Source: Halarchaeum grantii
GTDB lineage: Archaea; Halobacteriota; Halobacteria; Halobacteriales; Halobacteriaceae
Length of the DNA: 64,000 nucleotides
Direction: 5' to 3'
Assembly: GCF_014647455.2 (NCBI RefSeq)
Contig: NZ_BMPF01000003.1
Location: 1 to 64,000 of the forward strand
Shown: piece by piece, positions 7,871 through 15,242 of the stretch
Position numbering within the stretch: the first letter of the stretch is position 1
How the letters are laid out: every line of letters starts with the position of its first letter
Program-made: the position numbers and the translations under genes
Notes under the pieces: generated by a model
Told to the model about the DNA's origin: nothing
The model's database searches: none
Seen by the model: the letters and a program-made list of their open reading frames with translations, nothing else

Positions 7871-8446
7871 ATGAAAGAGCCGCGCGACGAGTTGAAAGCC
7901 GACTCGGTGGAGCGACAGGACGCTCCTGATTTCGACGCGCTCACCCCGCCCGAAGACGTGGTCCGCGGCGGACGAACGCGAGACGACTTCTTCGACGCGA
8001 TCCTGACGCTCGGGAGTCCGACGTCCGTCGAGGGGGTTGCGGAGCGCGCCGGGCATGGCGTGGATGCCGCGCGTGAATACTTAGAGTGGTTCGAGCGAAT
8101 GGGTGTCGTCACGCGGGTGACGGAGTCGCCGGCGACGTACGAGCGCAACGAGGCGTATCTCCAGTGGCGGCGCGTGCAGCGCCTCCAAACGGAGTACTCG
8201 CAGGACGAACTGCTCGAATTCCTCCAGGCTGCGACGGAGCGTGACGAGGCATACGCAAGCGAGTTCGACGTCGACGCACCCGAGGACGTCTCGATCGCGG
8301 CGTACGCACGCGAGCACGACGAACCCGTGGAAGACGTCTGGGAGGATGTCTCACGCTGGATGACGACGCGACGACGGATCACGCTCCTCGAACGAGCGCT
8401 CACCGGCGCGGACGACGGTCTCGCTGGCCAGCAGTCCCCGGCATGA
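7871..8446 (+). CDS. Winged-helix protein of two-gene module, copy 1 (DUF7342-like)
   Basis: The 191-residue protein has an N-terminal winged helix (about 40-90): FFDAILTLGSPTSVEGVAERAG, a recognition helix AREYLEWFERMG and a wing ending TYERNEAYLQWRRVQRL. The C-terminal half is helical. The same domain order and the R/Y-NEAY(L/F)xW(R/K)R signature are found in the proteins at 36689 and 41427. Its stop overlaps the next ATG (ATGA), so it is coupled to the RWDRHP-motif gene. It is probably the antitoxin or repressor. The DUF number is from memory. Confidence 0.75.
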   Translation: MKEPRDELKADSVERQDAPDFDALTPPEDVVRGGRTRDDFFDAILTLGSPTSVEGVAERAGHGVDAAREYLEWFERMGVVTRVTESPATYERNEAYLQWRRVQRLQTEYSQDELLEFLQAATERDEAYASEFDVDAPEDVSIAAYAREHDEPVEDVWEDVSRWMTTRRRITLLERALTGADDGLAGQQSPA

Positions 8447-8889
8447 GCAGCGGTGACGAGACGCCCGACCTCGACATGAGTGATGGCGCGCCAGTCGATT
8501 TCGAACGGCTCTCGCTCATCGCTACGCGTCTCGGCAACGATGCCCGCTTCGTTCGGATCGACGAGTCGCCGCCGACTGCACCAGACCGACTCGTCTGTGT
8601 GTTCGACCCTGCGCTCTATCCGGTGAGTGTCGAGGAAGCACGCCTCGACATCGCCTGGTTCCAGAACGAGACGTTCTCTATTCACTACCACGAGAGCCAT
8701 GCCGAGAGCGAGTTCGACCATCGCTGGGATCGGCATCCCTCGACACACAACGTGCTCGATCACATTCATCCAGGACCGGACGCGCCGACGCCGGGAGAGG
8801 ATGCTCACCATCCCGATGACTGGCGGGATGTGCTCACAACCGTGCTGAACGAAATCGAGGACCGCCAGCGCGGCTTCTGGACCGACTAG
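8443..8889 (+). CDS. RWDRHP-motif protein of two-gene module, copy 1
   Basis: The 148-residue protein carries a central beta-rich part (VSVEEARLDIAWFQNETFSIHYHES) followed by HRWDRHPSTHNVLDHIHPGP. The motif RWDRHPx(n)HxHxxP is shared with the second genes of the modules at 37256 and 41951. The Asp/His clustering after a short strand resembles the DUF6516/TumE toxin layout, but this is only a resemblance. Overlap of 4 nt with the winged-helix gene and strict pairing in three copies suggest a toxin-antitoxin-like role. Confidence 0.62.
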   Translation: MSSGDETPDLDMSDGAPVDFERLSLIATRLGNDARFVRIDESPPTAPDRLVCVFDPALYPVSVEEARLDIAWFQNETFSIHYHESHAESEFDHRWDRHPSTHNVLDHIHPGPDAPTPGEDAHHPDDWRDVLTTVLNEIEDRQRGFWTD

Positions 8890-8934
8890 CCACCGTCGCA
8901 CTCTCAGTTCACAGCGTCCACCATCGGGCCGTCT

Positions 8935-9052
8935 TCCTCACCCATTTGGTGAATCGCCTCGAGGTGACCAGTCGCGGCCGTTCGCTGGGGAGTACGACAT
9001 CGCACTCCTCTCCGGTGGCACGGACACGGGGCAGGAGCGAGTGGCCGTCGTC
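8935..9052 (-). repeat. Remnant of dispersed sequence family A, copy 1
   Basis: Read on the minus strand this stretch gives SLLPRVRATGEECDVVLP and SERPRLVTS, matching the decayed copies at 33.8, 35.8, 39.4 and 43.4 kb. It is joined in frame to the epimerase fragment upstream of it (minus strand), marking a recombination junction near 9055. Confidence 0.55.
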
Positions 9053-9054
9053 GA

Positions 9055-9300
9055 GCGCCACCTGTGGTTCGAAGCCGAGTTGCTCCCGCGCCTTCGAGAT
9101 GTCCGCGATGCTCTCCTCGATGTCGCCGTCGCGGGCGTCCGTGTGGACGATCTCTGACTCGGTGTCTGCGGCGTCGCGCATCGTCTCCGCGAGCGCGCGA
9201 ATGCTCACCGAGCTCCCCGTCCCGGTATTGAACGCCTCGCCCGTGTAGTCGGTCGTCGCCGCGCGGAGGGTCGCCTGCACGACGTTGTCGTCGATCGACA
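9055..9300 (-). pseudogene. C-terminal fragment of a sugar-nucleotide epimerase
   Basis: The minus strand reads GEAFNTGTGSSVSIRALA, then KAREQLGFEPQVALDDG. These are the NxGTG substrate-loop region and the LGFxPxVxLxxG end of extended short-chain dehydrogenases such as UDP-glucose 4-epimerase. The Rossmann half is absent, and the end is fused to repeat family A. Intact relatives lie at 15243 and 25450. Confidence 0.7.
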
Positions 9301-9717
9301 GTGCTGGATGGGGCCCGGTGTCGCCAGTATTCCTCTGTCGACGACTCCGCGTAGTCGGTGCCGACCACGACATAGCCCGCTGTCGCCTTCCCCCGAGAGA
9401 TGCCGTGGCGACACCGCGTTTCATCTATCTAGTGAGGATTGAGCGAGGATCGAACTGGAGGGACACACACCGCGTTTCATCTGCCCTCATGCCGGTCGTG
9501 AGCCGCCCGTTCGAGATGGCTACGGTTTCCGCCTCTAGAGCCATCCGGTGTCGCTAGTACGGACCTGAAGTATCAAGCAGTTACGCCATCCAATTCGAAC
9601 GCTGTCGCCGTCGACGGGTCGCCGTCGACGGGTCGACTTCGAAGACTCGGCGCCGCGCCGGTTCGAGGTCAGTGTAAATGGGTTATCTCACTCGTACGTT
9701 TGAAGCCCCTGAGGACC
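9301..9717. other. Intergenic stretch before the origin repeats
   Basis: No gene is supported. Small repeats are visible: CACCGCGTTTCATCT occurs at about 9412 and 9468, and GTCGCCGTCGACGG is present twice in tandem near 9606. These look like recombination scars rather than functional sites. Confidence 0.4.
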
Positions 9718-9720
9718 ACA

Positions 9721-9745
9721 CCCACCCCACTGCTTCCGCTGTTAA
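9721..9745 (-). repeat. ORB-like repeat 1
   Basis: The reverse strand reads TTAACAGCGGAAGCAGTGGG followed by GTGGG. It is inverted relative to repeats 2 and 4. Confidence 0.65.
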
Positions 9746-9796
9746 CATACAAGAAGAGAGAGGCAGGTCGCAGACTGGGCATATCATGGAGGCTGT

Positions 9797-9818
9797 GTAC
9801 AGCGGAAGCAGTGGGGGG
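9797..9818 (+). repeat. ORB-like repeat 2
   Basis: Plus strand TGTACAGCGGAAGCAGTGGG, followed by a G-run and then GGATCCACCCC, a small palindrome. Confidence 0.65.
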
Positions 9819-9852
9819 ATCCACCCCAATTTATTTAATTTGACACTCTCGA

Positions 9853-9880
9853 CACCCCCACCCTATTGATTCCGCTGTTC
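9853..9880 (-). repeat. ORB-like repeat 3
   Basis: The reverse strand reads GAACAGCGGAATCAATAGGG and continues TGGGGGTG. It is inverted relative to repeats 2 and 4. Confidence 0.6.
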
Positions 9881-9913
9881 GTATTGAGGTGCGCTGTATC
9901 AGTATTCCCTCCC

Positions 9914-9940
9914 GATAACAGCGGAACTGATGGGGTAAGG
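9914..9940 (+). repeat. ORB-like repeat 4
   Basis: Plus strand GATAACAGCGGAACTGATGG followed by GGTAAGG. It sits directly before the TATA-like box. Confidence 0.6.
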
Positions 9941-9955
9941 AATATATAAATAAAA
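9940..9955 (+). promoter_or_regulatory. TATA-like box for Orc1/Cdc6 gene
   Basis: GAATATATAAATAAAA is the most AT-rich run in the region. An archaeal transcript from it would start about 25 bases downstream, near 9975-9981, ahead of the operator palindrome. Confidence 0.55.
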
Positions 9956-9966
9956 ACGATCAGAAG

Positions 9967-9985
9967 AAACACCGGAACTAATGGT
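9967..9985 (+). repeat. ORB-like repeat 5 (partial)
   Basis: AAACACCGGAACTAATGG keeps the CGGAA core and the spacing to TGG but lacks the full G-string. Confidence 0.4.
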
Positions 9986-9992
9986 TTTATAT

Positions 9993-10009
9993 ACCACCGA
10001 CTTGGTGGT
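9993..10009. promoter_or_regulatory. Operator-like palindrome ACCACC-GACTT-GGTGGT
   Basis: The 6-bp arms ACCACC and GGTGGT are exact inverted repeats around a 5-base centre. The site falls between the inferred transcription start and the inferred CTG start codon of Orc1/Cdc6, an ideal place for autorepression of an initiator gene. Confidence 0.6.
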
Positions 10010-10015
10010 TGTGTT

Positions 10016-11200
10016 CTGAGCGATTTCTCGTTTACCCCAAACAACTCTATCTTCAAGAATCGGGAGGCACTGCTTGAAGAGTGGACACCAGACAATCTCG
10101 TCGGGCGTGACGAAGAGCTCAGCCGATATCACGCAGCTCTCCAGCCGGTCATCAACAACGAGACTCCCTCGAACATCTTCCTCTACGGGAAGAGCGGAGT
10201 GGGAAAGACAGCGGCCACACGCTACCTTCTCCACACGCTCGAAGGAGACGCGACCAACGTGGAAGGACTTGAGCTCACGACGATCGAGGTCAACTGTGAT
10301 GGGCTGAACACGTCCTATCAGGTAGGGGTGAAACTGGTCAACGAACTCCGGGAGCCGGGACGCCAAATCTCGAACACGGGGTATCCACAGGCGAGTGTCT
10401 ATGAGTTCCTCTTCGACGAACTCGACGCTTGCGGGGGAACAGTACTTATCGTCCTCGACGAAGTCGATCACATCGACGACGACTCACTGCTTTACAAATT
10501 GTCGCGTGCTCGCTCGAACGGCGATATTCGTGATGCGAAACTGGGTGTCATCGGGATCTCGAACGATTTGGACTTCCGGAATCAACTCTCCTCGAAGGTC
10601 CGATCATCGCTCTGTGAAAAGGAGGTCTCCTTCAGTGCGTACGATGCCGATGAACTCCGGCTCGTGCTCGAACAACGCGAACGGGTCGCCTTTCACGACG
10701 GTGTTCTCGAGGACGGCGTTGTCGCGATGTGTGCGGCCTACGGTGCAAAGGACTCTGGTGACGCACGAAAGGCACTGGATCTCCTTCTAGAAGCTGGTGA
10801 CGTCGCTCGCGAGAGTGGATCGGCCGTCGTGACCGAAGCACACGTGCAGAAGGCTCGTGAACGCGTTCAGACGAACCAGGTTGTTGAGGGCATCCAAAAC
10901 TACTCCCAACACGGAAAGCTCGTTCTGTACGCACTGACGGTGCTCCACGAGCGCGGTGAGACACCGGTACGAACACGGGAAGTCGTCGACATGTATCGGG
11001 AGGTCGCTCACTCTGAGGGCATAAGCCCAGTCTCGGAGCGCTCAGTACGTGACTATCTCGAGGAGTTGGCGCAGTTGGGAATCGCGAGCTCAGTAGAGTA
11101 CAATCAGGGGAAAAGCGGTGGAAAGTACAAGGAACATCGGTTGGAGCAGTCCGTTTCCGCCGTCCGGACCGGCCTGTCGACGTTGTTAGAATCCGCTTGA
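10016..11200 (+). CDS. cdc6: Orc1/Cdc6 replication initiator (plasmid type)
   Basis: The protein has an AAA+ ATPase: Walker A GKSGVGKT (residues 58-65 from the CTG start), Walker B VLDEVD (146-151), sensor 1 GISND (180-184), sensor 2 GDARKALDLL (from 248), then a C-terminal winged helix. It would bind the flanking repeats and load the helicase. The frame is open from 9950, but no ATG, GTG or TTG precedes Walker A. CTG 10016 gives LSDFSFTPNNSIFKNREALL, the N-terminus expected for the family, so CTG initiation is inferred. The alternative is a frameshift from ATG 9981, which lies in another frame and stops at 10019. Confidence 0.85.
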   Translation: MSDFSFTPNNSIFKNREALLEEWTPDNLVGRDEELSRYHAALQPVINNETPSNIFLYGKSGVGKTAATRYLLHTLEGDATNVEGLELTTIEVNCDGLNTSYQVGVKLVNELREPGRQISNTGYPQASVYEFLFDELDACGGTVLIVLDEVDHIDDDSLLYKLSRARSNGDIRDAKLGVIGISNDLDFRNQLSSKVRSSLCEKEVSFSAYDADELRLVLEQRERVAFHDGVLEDGVVAMCAAYGAKDSGDARKALDLLLEAGDVARESGSAVVTEAHVQKARERVQTNQVVEGIQNYSQHGKLVLYALTVLHERGETPVRTREVVDMYREVAHSEGISPVSERSVRDYLEELAQLGIASSVEYNQGKSGGKYKEHRLEQSVSAVRTGLSTLLESA

Positions 11201-11236
11201 ACCGAGGCTCGGTCGTTCTGGTGGTATCCGCTCCGT

Positions 11237-11262
11237 ACTAACAGCGGAAGCGGTGGGGTGGG
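11237..11262 (+). repeat. ORB-like repeat 6, downstream of the initiator gene
   Basis: Plus strand ACTAACAGCGGAAGCGGTGG followed by GGTGGG. Having a copy on the far side of the gene, as well as the cluster before it, supports a repeat set bound by this initiator. Confidence 0.65.
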
Positions 11263-11392
11263 TGTGTCGCGTTTCTCGACGACAGTCTCGCACCGGGGCC
11301 TTCTCCCCCTGACGATTCGCCCTTCGCGACGGCGCGAACGATGCCCGTCGGTGTCACCCGAACACCACCCACCCACCCAGCAGTGCGGCCAC

Positions 11393-12154
11393 CTACCACT
11401 CGCCATCGACGGCCGCCCGATACGCGTCCAGTGCATCCGTGGCAATCCGGTCCCAATAAACATCCCCGCGCGCATCACCGGGTCGCTCGGTGGCCGCTCA
11501 CCAGCCAGCGCCCGCTCCAGGACGCCCGCCACACCGTCGACCGTCGGCGTCGCGAGGAACCCACCCTCCCCGATCACTTCATCCGCCGCCGACTCCGGAT
11601 GCTCGGCGCCGATCACCGTACACCCCGCCGCCATCGCCTCCGCATACGTCAACCCGAACCCCTCTCTCGTGGATGGCGACGCGAACACCTCGGCCGCACG
11701 CATCTGCGCCACGACGTCCGCGTACTCCTCGAGGAACCCCGTGAACGTGATTCGGCCCGCGCTATCGAGCCCTCGCGCATGCGCTTCGAGCGCCTCGCGC
11801 ATCGGCCCATCCCCGACGATACCGAGCGTTTCGTCCGTCGACGCCCGGTCGAAGGCATCGAGGAGGACGTCCACGCGCTTGTCCTCGATCAACCGCCCTG
11901 CAAAGAGCACGTCGAAGCCGTCGCTCGCGGGCGTCGTCTCCCGGATCTGCTCGTAGTCGATGCCGTTCGGCACGACGCGAATCCGGTCCCGATCGGGCCC
12001 GATTTCTGCGAGCCGCCCCGCCGTCAGCTCCGACACCGCAATCGGATGCTGGGGCACGCGCCGTCGCGTGCTCCACCACCTTTCCGAACGGCGCCAGATA
12101 CCCCAGATAGTCCTCCCAGTAGTCCCGCCACACCTCGTGCCAAGTCGTGACCAG
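11393..12154 (-). pseudogene. Decayed GT4-family glycosyltransferase
   Basis: The minus strand encodes most of a family 4 glycosyltransferase in three frames. TTWHEVWRDYWEDYLG sits in one frame. A second frame has AVSELTAGRLAEIG, VVPNGIDYEQ, VLFAGRLIEDKRVDVLL, LGIVGDGPM and the donor-site EX7E motif EGFGLTYAE. The end, VYWDRIATDALDAYRAAV, is in a third frame before TAG 11395-11393. The N-terminal third is missing. It is clearly related to the intact gene at 16189, which has WYEVWDDYWYDYLG at the same place. Confidence 0.82.
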
Positions 12155-12202
12155 CTTTCTTGTGATAGTTCGATCGTCTTTATTTGAACTCTGTCTCTCT
12201 GT

Positions 12203-13090
12203 TCACTCGCTCTCGATCGGGCACACCCGGATCTCACCGAACCCATACTTCGAATGCGCGCCGACACGTCTGATCGCGTTCTTCGCTGTCACGACCGGCC
12301 GGTCACCCCCATACCGGACGACTTGTCCATGGTCAACTGTCCCGCAGTGATACGTCTCCGGGCCTTCGACTATCTCCTCCTCACGCTGTCGAAGGTGAGT
12401 CGTCTCAACCGTCCACCACCACGGAATGTCGACATCGTTCGTGCCCGGGTAGTCCGAACGCAGGACGAACGGCGTCACGAGCTCCAGCCGGTATGCGTCC
12501 GCACCGCGAAGCCGACCATAGCCGAGGGCATCGAGGTCAACCATCTGTGTCGCTTTCAGTCGCGTCGTTCCATACCCGTAGTTTCGCTGCCCACCGAACT
12601 GCAATCCATCGAGTGCCTCCTCTTCGATCGGCAGGACGTCCGGGTCGTCCGCGTGGAGGTACGCGTGAACGAACCACGACGTCGTCCACGTCGTTTTTCT
12701 GGATTCTGCCGATCGGCCGAAGACCATCTCGTGCGCGAACGCTGGCTGTCCCGACTGCGTTCGAATATCGTGCGTGTTCACCGCATCCCGCGGCCGGGAA
12801 TCGAGCACCCACGGTTGCTCCGGATGACGATGCAACCAGAGATCGTCGTACGTGGTCACTTCCGGAAGCGTTGCGCCGAGAGCGGGCCGCGACCCGCTTA
12901 GTGAATGCCACTCGGGGAAGGCGCCGAACTGCCCGGGCGCAAACATCCCGTGGCTCGCGTGGATCCGAGTGCGTTGGTCGGCAGGGAGTACTTGCTTGAG
13001 CGCGTGATAGATCGCGTTCCCCGAGACGTAGTACGGGTGCCCGAGATAGTCCATCTCCAGACGCCAACACACCTGCTGAATCCACGTCAC
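12203..13090 (-). CDS. Diverged Cas5-like RAMP protein (HRAMP-type system)
   Basis: The 295-residue protein carries two glycine-rich loops of the RAMP superfamily: LQFGGQRNYGYGTTRL (163-178) and, at the C-terminus, VGAHSKYGFGEIRV (276-289), the usual G-rich end of Cas5/Cas6-like ferredoxin folds. The start is GTG 13090, which overlaps the upstream stop as GTGA. It is last in a four-gene minus-strand operon with a Cas7-like protein but no CRISPR array. In known systems Cas5 holds the 5' end of a guide RNA; here that is inference. I call it HRAMP-like from memory of the predicted haloarchaeal system with diverged Cas5 and Cas7. Confidence 0.62.
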   Translation of the reverse strand: MTWIQQVCWRLEMDYLGHPYYVSGNAIYHALKQVLPADQRTRIHASHGMFAPGQFGAFPEWHSLSGSRPALGATLPEVTTYDDLWLHRHPEQPWVLDSRPRDAVNTHDIRTQSGQPAFAHEMVFGRSAESRKTTWTTSWFVHAYLHADDPDVLPIEEEALDGLQFGGQRNYGYGTTRLKATQMVDLDALGYGRLRGADAYRLELVTPFVLRSDYPGTNDVDIPWWWTVETTHLRQREEEIVEGPETYHCGTVDHGQVVRYGGDRPVVTAKNAIRRVGAHSKYGFGEIRVCPIESE

Positions 13091-13809
13091 GCCGACCACC
13101 TCTCGAAGTCCTCGACGTACTGGAGCGCCGTCGACCAGCTCTGGATCCGTCTGAGGTTCGCGTCGAGCACCATCGCCCACGCGTCGTCGTCCGTACCGAG
13201 TGGGTGCTCGGGCAGTCGACTCCACGCCCCCGCCCACGACCGAGACGGAGTGTCACCGAGGCGAATGCGTGGCCGCTTAGGCGACTCGGGTGTGATCCGG
13301 AGCGCGAACTCGTCGCCCGCGAACACTGTCCGATGGGGGACCACACTCTCCGGTGGATCGACGACGAGCCGGAGGTCTGCGAACGTCGAGCCCTCCTCAT
13401 AGGCCCTCACCAGCGCTGCGACGAGCAGGGTGTGATACTTCAGACTCGTGTATGGGTAGTACACCGACTCGTTGAACCATCCCGCGACGTCGCTCGCGAG
13501 CCACTGCTCGTGCGCGCGCTCGGCGTCGCGCTCCGTTACGAGACCGTGCATGGCGTCGTCAACGTTGACCCCGTCGAGGTTCTGGGTTGTACCAGTACAG
13601 AGCGAGAGTCGTCGGTGGTTCGTGTGCGTCTCGACCGTGGTGTCCGGTTCGCCCACGGGTCGACTGAGCGCCGCCGCGTCGCCGTCCGCGCCAAAGGGAA
13701 CGCGTTCGTTCACCCGGACACCCGCATACGTCTCAGAAGCCTGTGCGTGGCTCTGCCTGACGAACTTGTGGGCGTCATGGCGATACACCGCGAGCATGTC
13801 GCCGCTCAT
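13087..13809 (-). CDS. Uncharacterised conserved component of the HRAMP-type operon
   Basis: The 240-residue protein begins MSGDMLAVYRHDAHKFVRQS and overlaps both neighbours by 4 nt (ATGA at its start, GTGA at its end). It has no recognised nuclease, zinc or glycine-loop motif. Segments such as WFNESVYYPYTSLKYHTLLVAALVR look like a helical core followed by strands (RLVVDPPESVVPHRTVFAGDEFALRITP, split here over several elements). The predicted HRAMP systems contain one uncharacterised conserved protein besides Cas5 and Cas7, and this gene fits that place. It could act as a small or large subunit. Confidence 0.6.
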   Translation of the reverse strand: MSGDMLAVYRHDAHKFVRQSHAQASETYAGVRVNERVPFGADGDAAALSRPVGEPDTTVETHTNHRRLSLCTGTTQNLDGVNVDDAMHGLVTERDAERAHEQWLASDVAGWFNESVYYPYTSLKYHTLLVAALVRAYEEGSTFADLRLVVDPPESVVPHRTVFAGDEFALRITPESPKRPRIRLGDTPSRSWAGAWSRLPEHPLGTDDDAWAMVLDANLRRIQSWSTALQYVEDFERWSA

Positions 13810-14653
13810 ACCGCCTCCACGCGCTCGTTCAGGACGGCCTCGAACTCCGGGCAGTACTCGGACGCCCACTCCTCGTCCTTCTCCGCCATCGCCTTCGTGG
13901 GCTTCTTTCCTCTATCGAAGACGCGTCGCAGTTCGCACTCATCGTAGAGCGGATTCACGAGCTCACAGTCGACGATCCCGCCGCCGAAGTTCCGGGAGCC
14001 ACCAAGTTGGTGCATGAAGTCCGTCTGGTGGTCGTTGAGGAACTCGATGGCCTCTGTGAGGAGCGCGAGGAACTCGGGCTTCGACTCGCGAAACGTGAGC
14101 TGCCACGACCCGTCCAGATTCGCGATCGCGTCTACCTCCACGTTCCGCAACGGATCGCGGTGGCTCTCGCGAGCGCGCGAGACGACGTTCCGATTCACTC
14201 GCCGATAGTGGCCCTCGGCTTGTCCGCGTGTATAGTCGACGCTCGACCGGACAGGCGAGAACGTGATCGGACGTCGCATTACTTTGCCCGGCCGATTCCC
14301 GAACCCACCGAAGAGCTCAAACACCACACAGCCGTCGTCGTGGTCGTCGAGACAACTCCCCTTCTCGTGATAGCCCGCATCGAGGTCGGTCTCGTAGACG
14401 TCCTTCTTCCGGAACCCTGCGTTCGCCTCCCCGGATGGCAGGCAGTACCGCCGCGCTCCTGAACAACGCGCTCCATCCCGTGGCGAAGCCACCCAGAGAG
14501 TGAGAACGCGGGGATGATCCCGCCGATCTGGTTCTGTGGGTCCTCCGGCTCGTAGTTGCCGCTCGAGGCGTGATGTCGATCCGTCACGACCGAGTCCCCG
14601 ATCACGAGGAGGTCCGCGCGAAGTCGCACGTACACGTCGCGGAACTCGGTCAT
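13806..14653 (-). pseudogene. Diverged Cas7-like RAMP protein, with one frameshift
   Basis: The start (ATG 14653, overlapping the zinc-finger stop as ATGA) gives MTEFRDVYVRLRADLLVIGD, then IGGIIPAFSLSGWLRHGMER, the RAMP-type 'IPxxSLxGxLR' motif. At about 14450 the coding frame shifts by one missing base; the second frame continues YCLPSGEANAGFRKKD, FELFGGFGNRPG and, near the end, HQLGGSRNFGGGIVD, a Cas7-type glycine-rich loop. With the base restored it would be about 282 residues. Cas7 proteins form the guide-RNA filament. Whether the shift is real, recoded or an assembly error cannot be told here. Confidence 0.65.
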
Positions 14654-14808
14654 CGCCGCCTCCGCTTGAGGAACGTGCGGCAGTCGTGGTCCGCGATCCG
14701 CTCCGGGAGGCCGACCGCCCCACAGACGGGGCACTCCTCGAGTTGTGGGCCTAACTGGTCGTCGCGCTGTTCGACAGACTCATGCCGCTCTCTGTCTGAA
14801 TGGTTCAT
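14650..14808 (-). CDS. 52-residue zinc-finger protein, first gene of HRAMP-type operon
   Basis: A short gene starting at ATG 14808 encodes an acidic N-terminus and a compact zinc site CPVC (26-29) followed by H41 and C43 (ADHDC), then a basic tail KRRRR. The TGA overlaps the ATG of the Cas7-like gene. It fits a C2HC knuckle that binds nucleic acid or protein. Its coupling to the RAMP genes suggests it belongs to the complex. Confidence 0.65.
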   Translation of the reverse strand: MNHSDRERHESVEQRDDQLGPQLEECPVCGAVGLPERIADHDCRTFLKRRRR

Positions 14809-14984
14809 GCTTCGTCCTCTGGCGAAGCCCGGGGATTCGGTGTACCAGCACCGGCCCCACTTCTGAGGCGACCCGTGCTTCTCACTCTCCAGTTCGTCGA
14901 GGGTTGGCTTAGGTGTTACGATGTAACTTCTAATGAAACTAGACGGTTCCGAACCGGTAAGTGACCGATCGGAGTAATGGGAGC

Positions 14985-15221
14985 ATGGTCAACGAGGAGT
15001 TCCGGCCCAACGAACGCCAAGAGGCGATCCTACGCGTCCTCAAAGAAGGACGCGACGAAGGACGACCGTGGGGCTACGGGAACCCAAAGAGATTCGAAGA
15101 AGAATTGGGGATTCGACGGCAGTACGTGAACCGGGCGCTACGTGGGCTCGTCGACGCCGGGTGGGTTGAGAAAGCGAATCGTGGACTGTATCGGTTCGTC
15201 GTTGACCCGCGAGAAGAATGA
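14985..15221 (+). CDS. Small winged-helix DNA-binding protein
   Basis: The 78-residue protein is a single winged helix: helices NERQEAILRVLKEGRDEG and FEEELGIRRQYVNRALRGL, then a wing (AGWVEKANRGLYRFV). GTG 14961 is an alternative start. It is divergent from the HRAMP-type operon across a short region that includes GGTGTTACGATGTAACTTC (near 14911-14929, a GTTAC/GTAAC inverted repeat), so it may control that operon. Confidence 0.68.
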   Translation: MVNEEFRPNERQEAILRVLKEGRDEGRPWGYGNPKRFEEELGIRRQYVNRALRGLVDAGWVEKANRGLYRFVVDPREE

Positions 15222-15242
15222 CGGCAATCGTTGGCGTCCCGA

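Larger units (their letters stand above)
9718..10015. other. Predicted replication origin with ORB-like repeats
   Basis: This AT-rich interval upstream of the Orc1/Cdc6 gene contains four copies and one partial copy of a repeat with consensus TAACAGCGGAA-N5/6-TGGGG, in both orientations. One more copy lies just after the gene. Haloarchaeal origins typically have inverted origin-recognition boxes with a G-string next to an orc1/cdc6 gene. The sequence differs from the chromosomal box as I remember it, consistent with a plasmid-type initiator with its own specificity. Confidence 0.68.

Noticed and set aside
6418-8901. Very long minus-strand open frame opposite the OB-fold and module 1 genes
   Set aside because: It is the antisense of clearly coding genes, is rich in Arg/Ser/Pro and has no motif; high GC content keeps it open.
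9606-9640. Tandem GTCGCCGTCGACGG as an iteron
   Set aside because: Only two copies and unrelated to the ORB-like repeats; likely a slippage product of GC-rich sequence.
12203-14808. Type IV CRISPR (Csf) assignment of the RAMP operon
   Set aside because: No DinG helicase, CysH-like gene, Csf1 of normal size or array is present; the HRAMP-type explanation fits better, though the Cas7/Cas5 parts alone would not exclude it.
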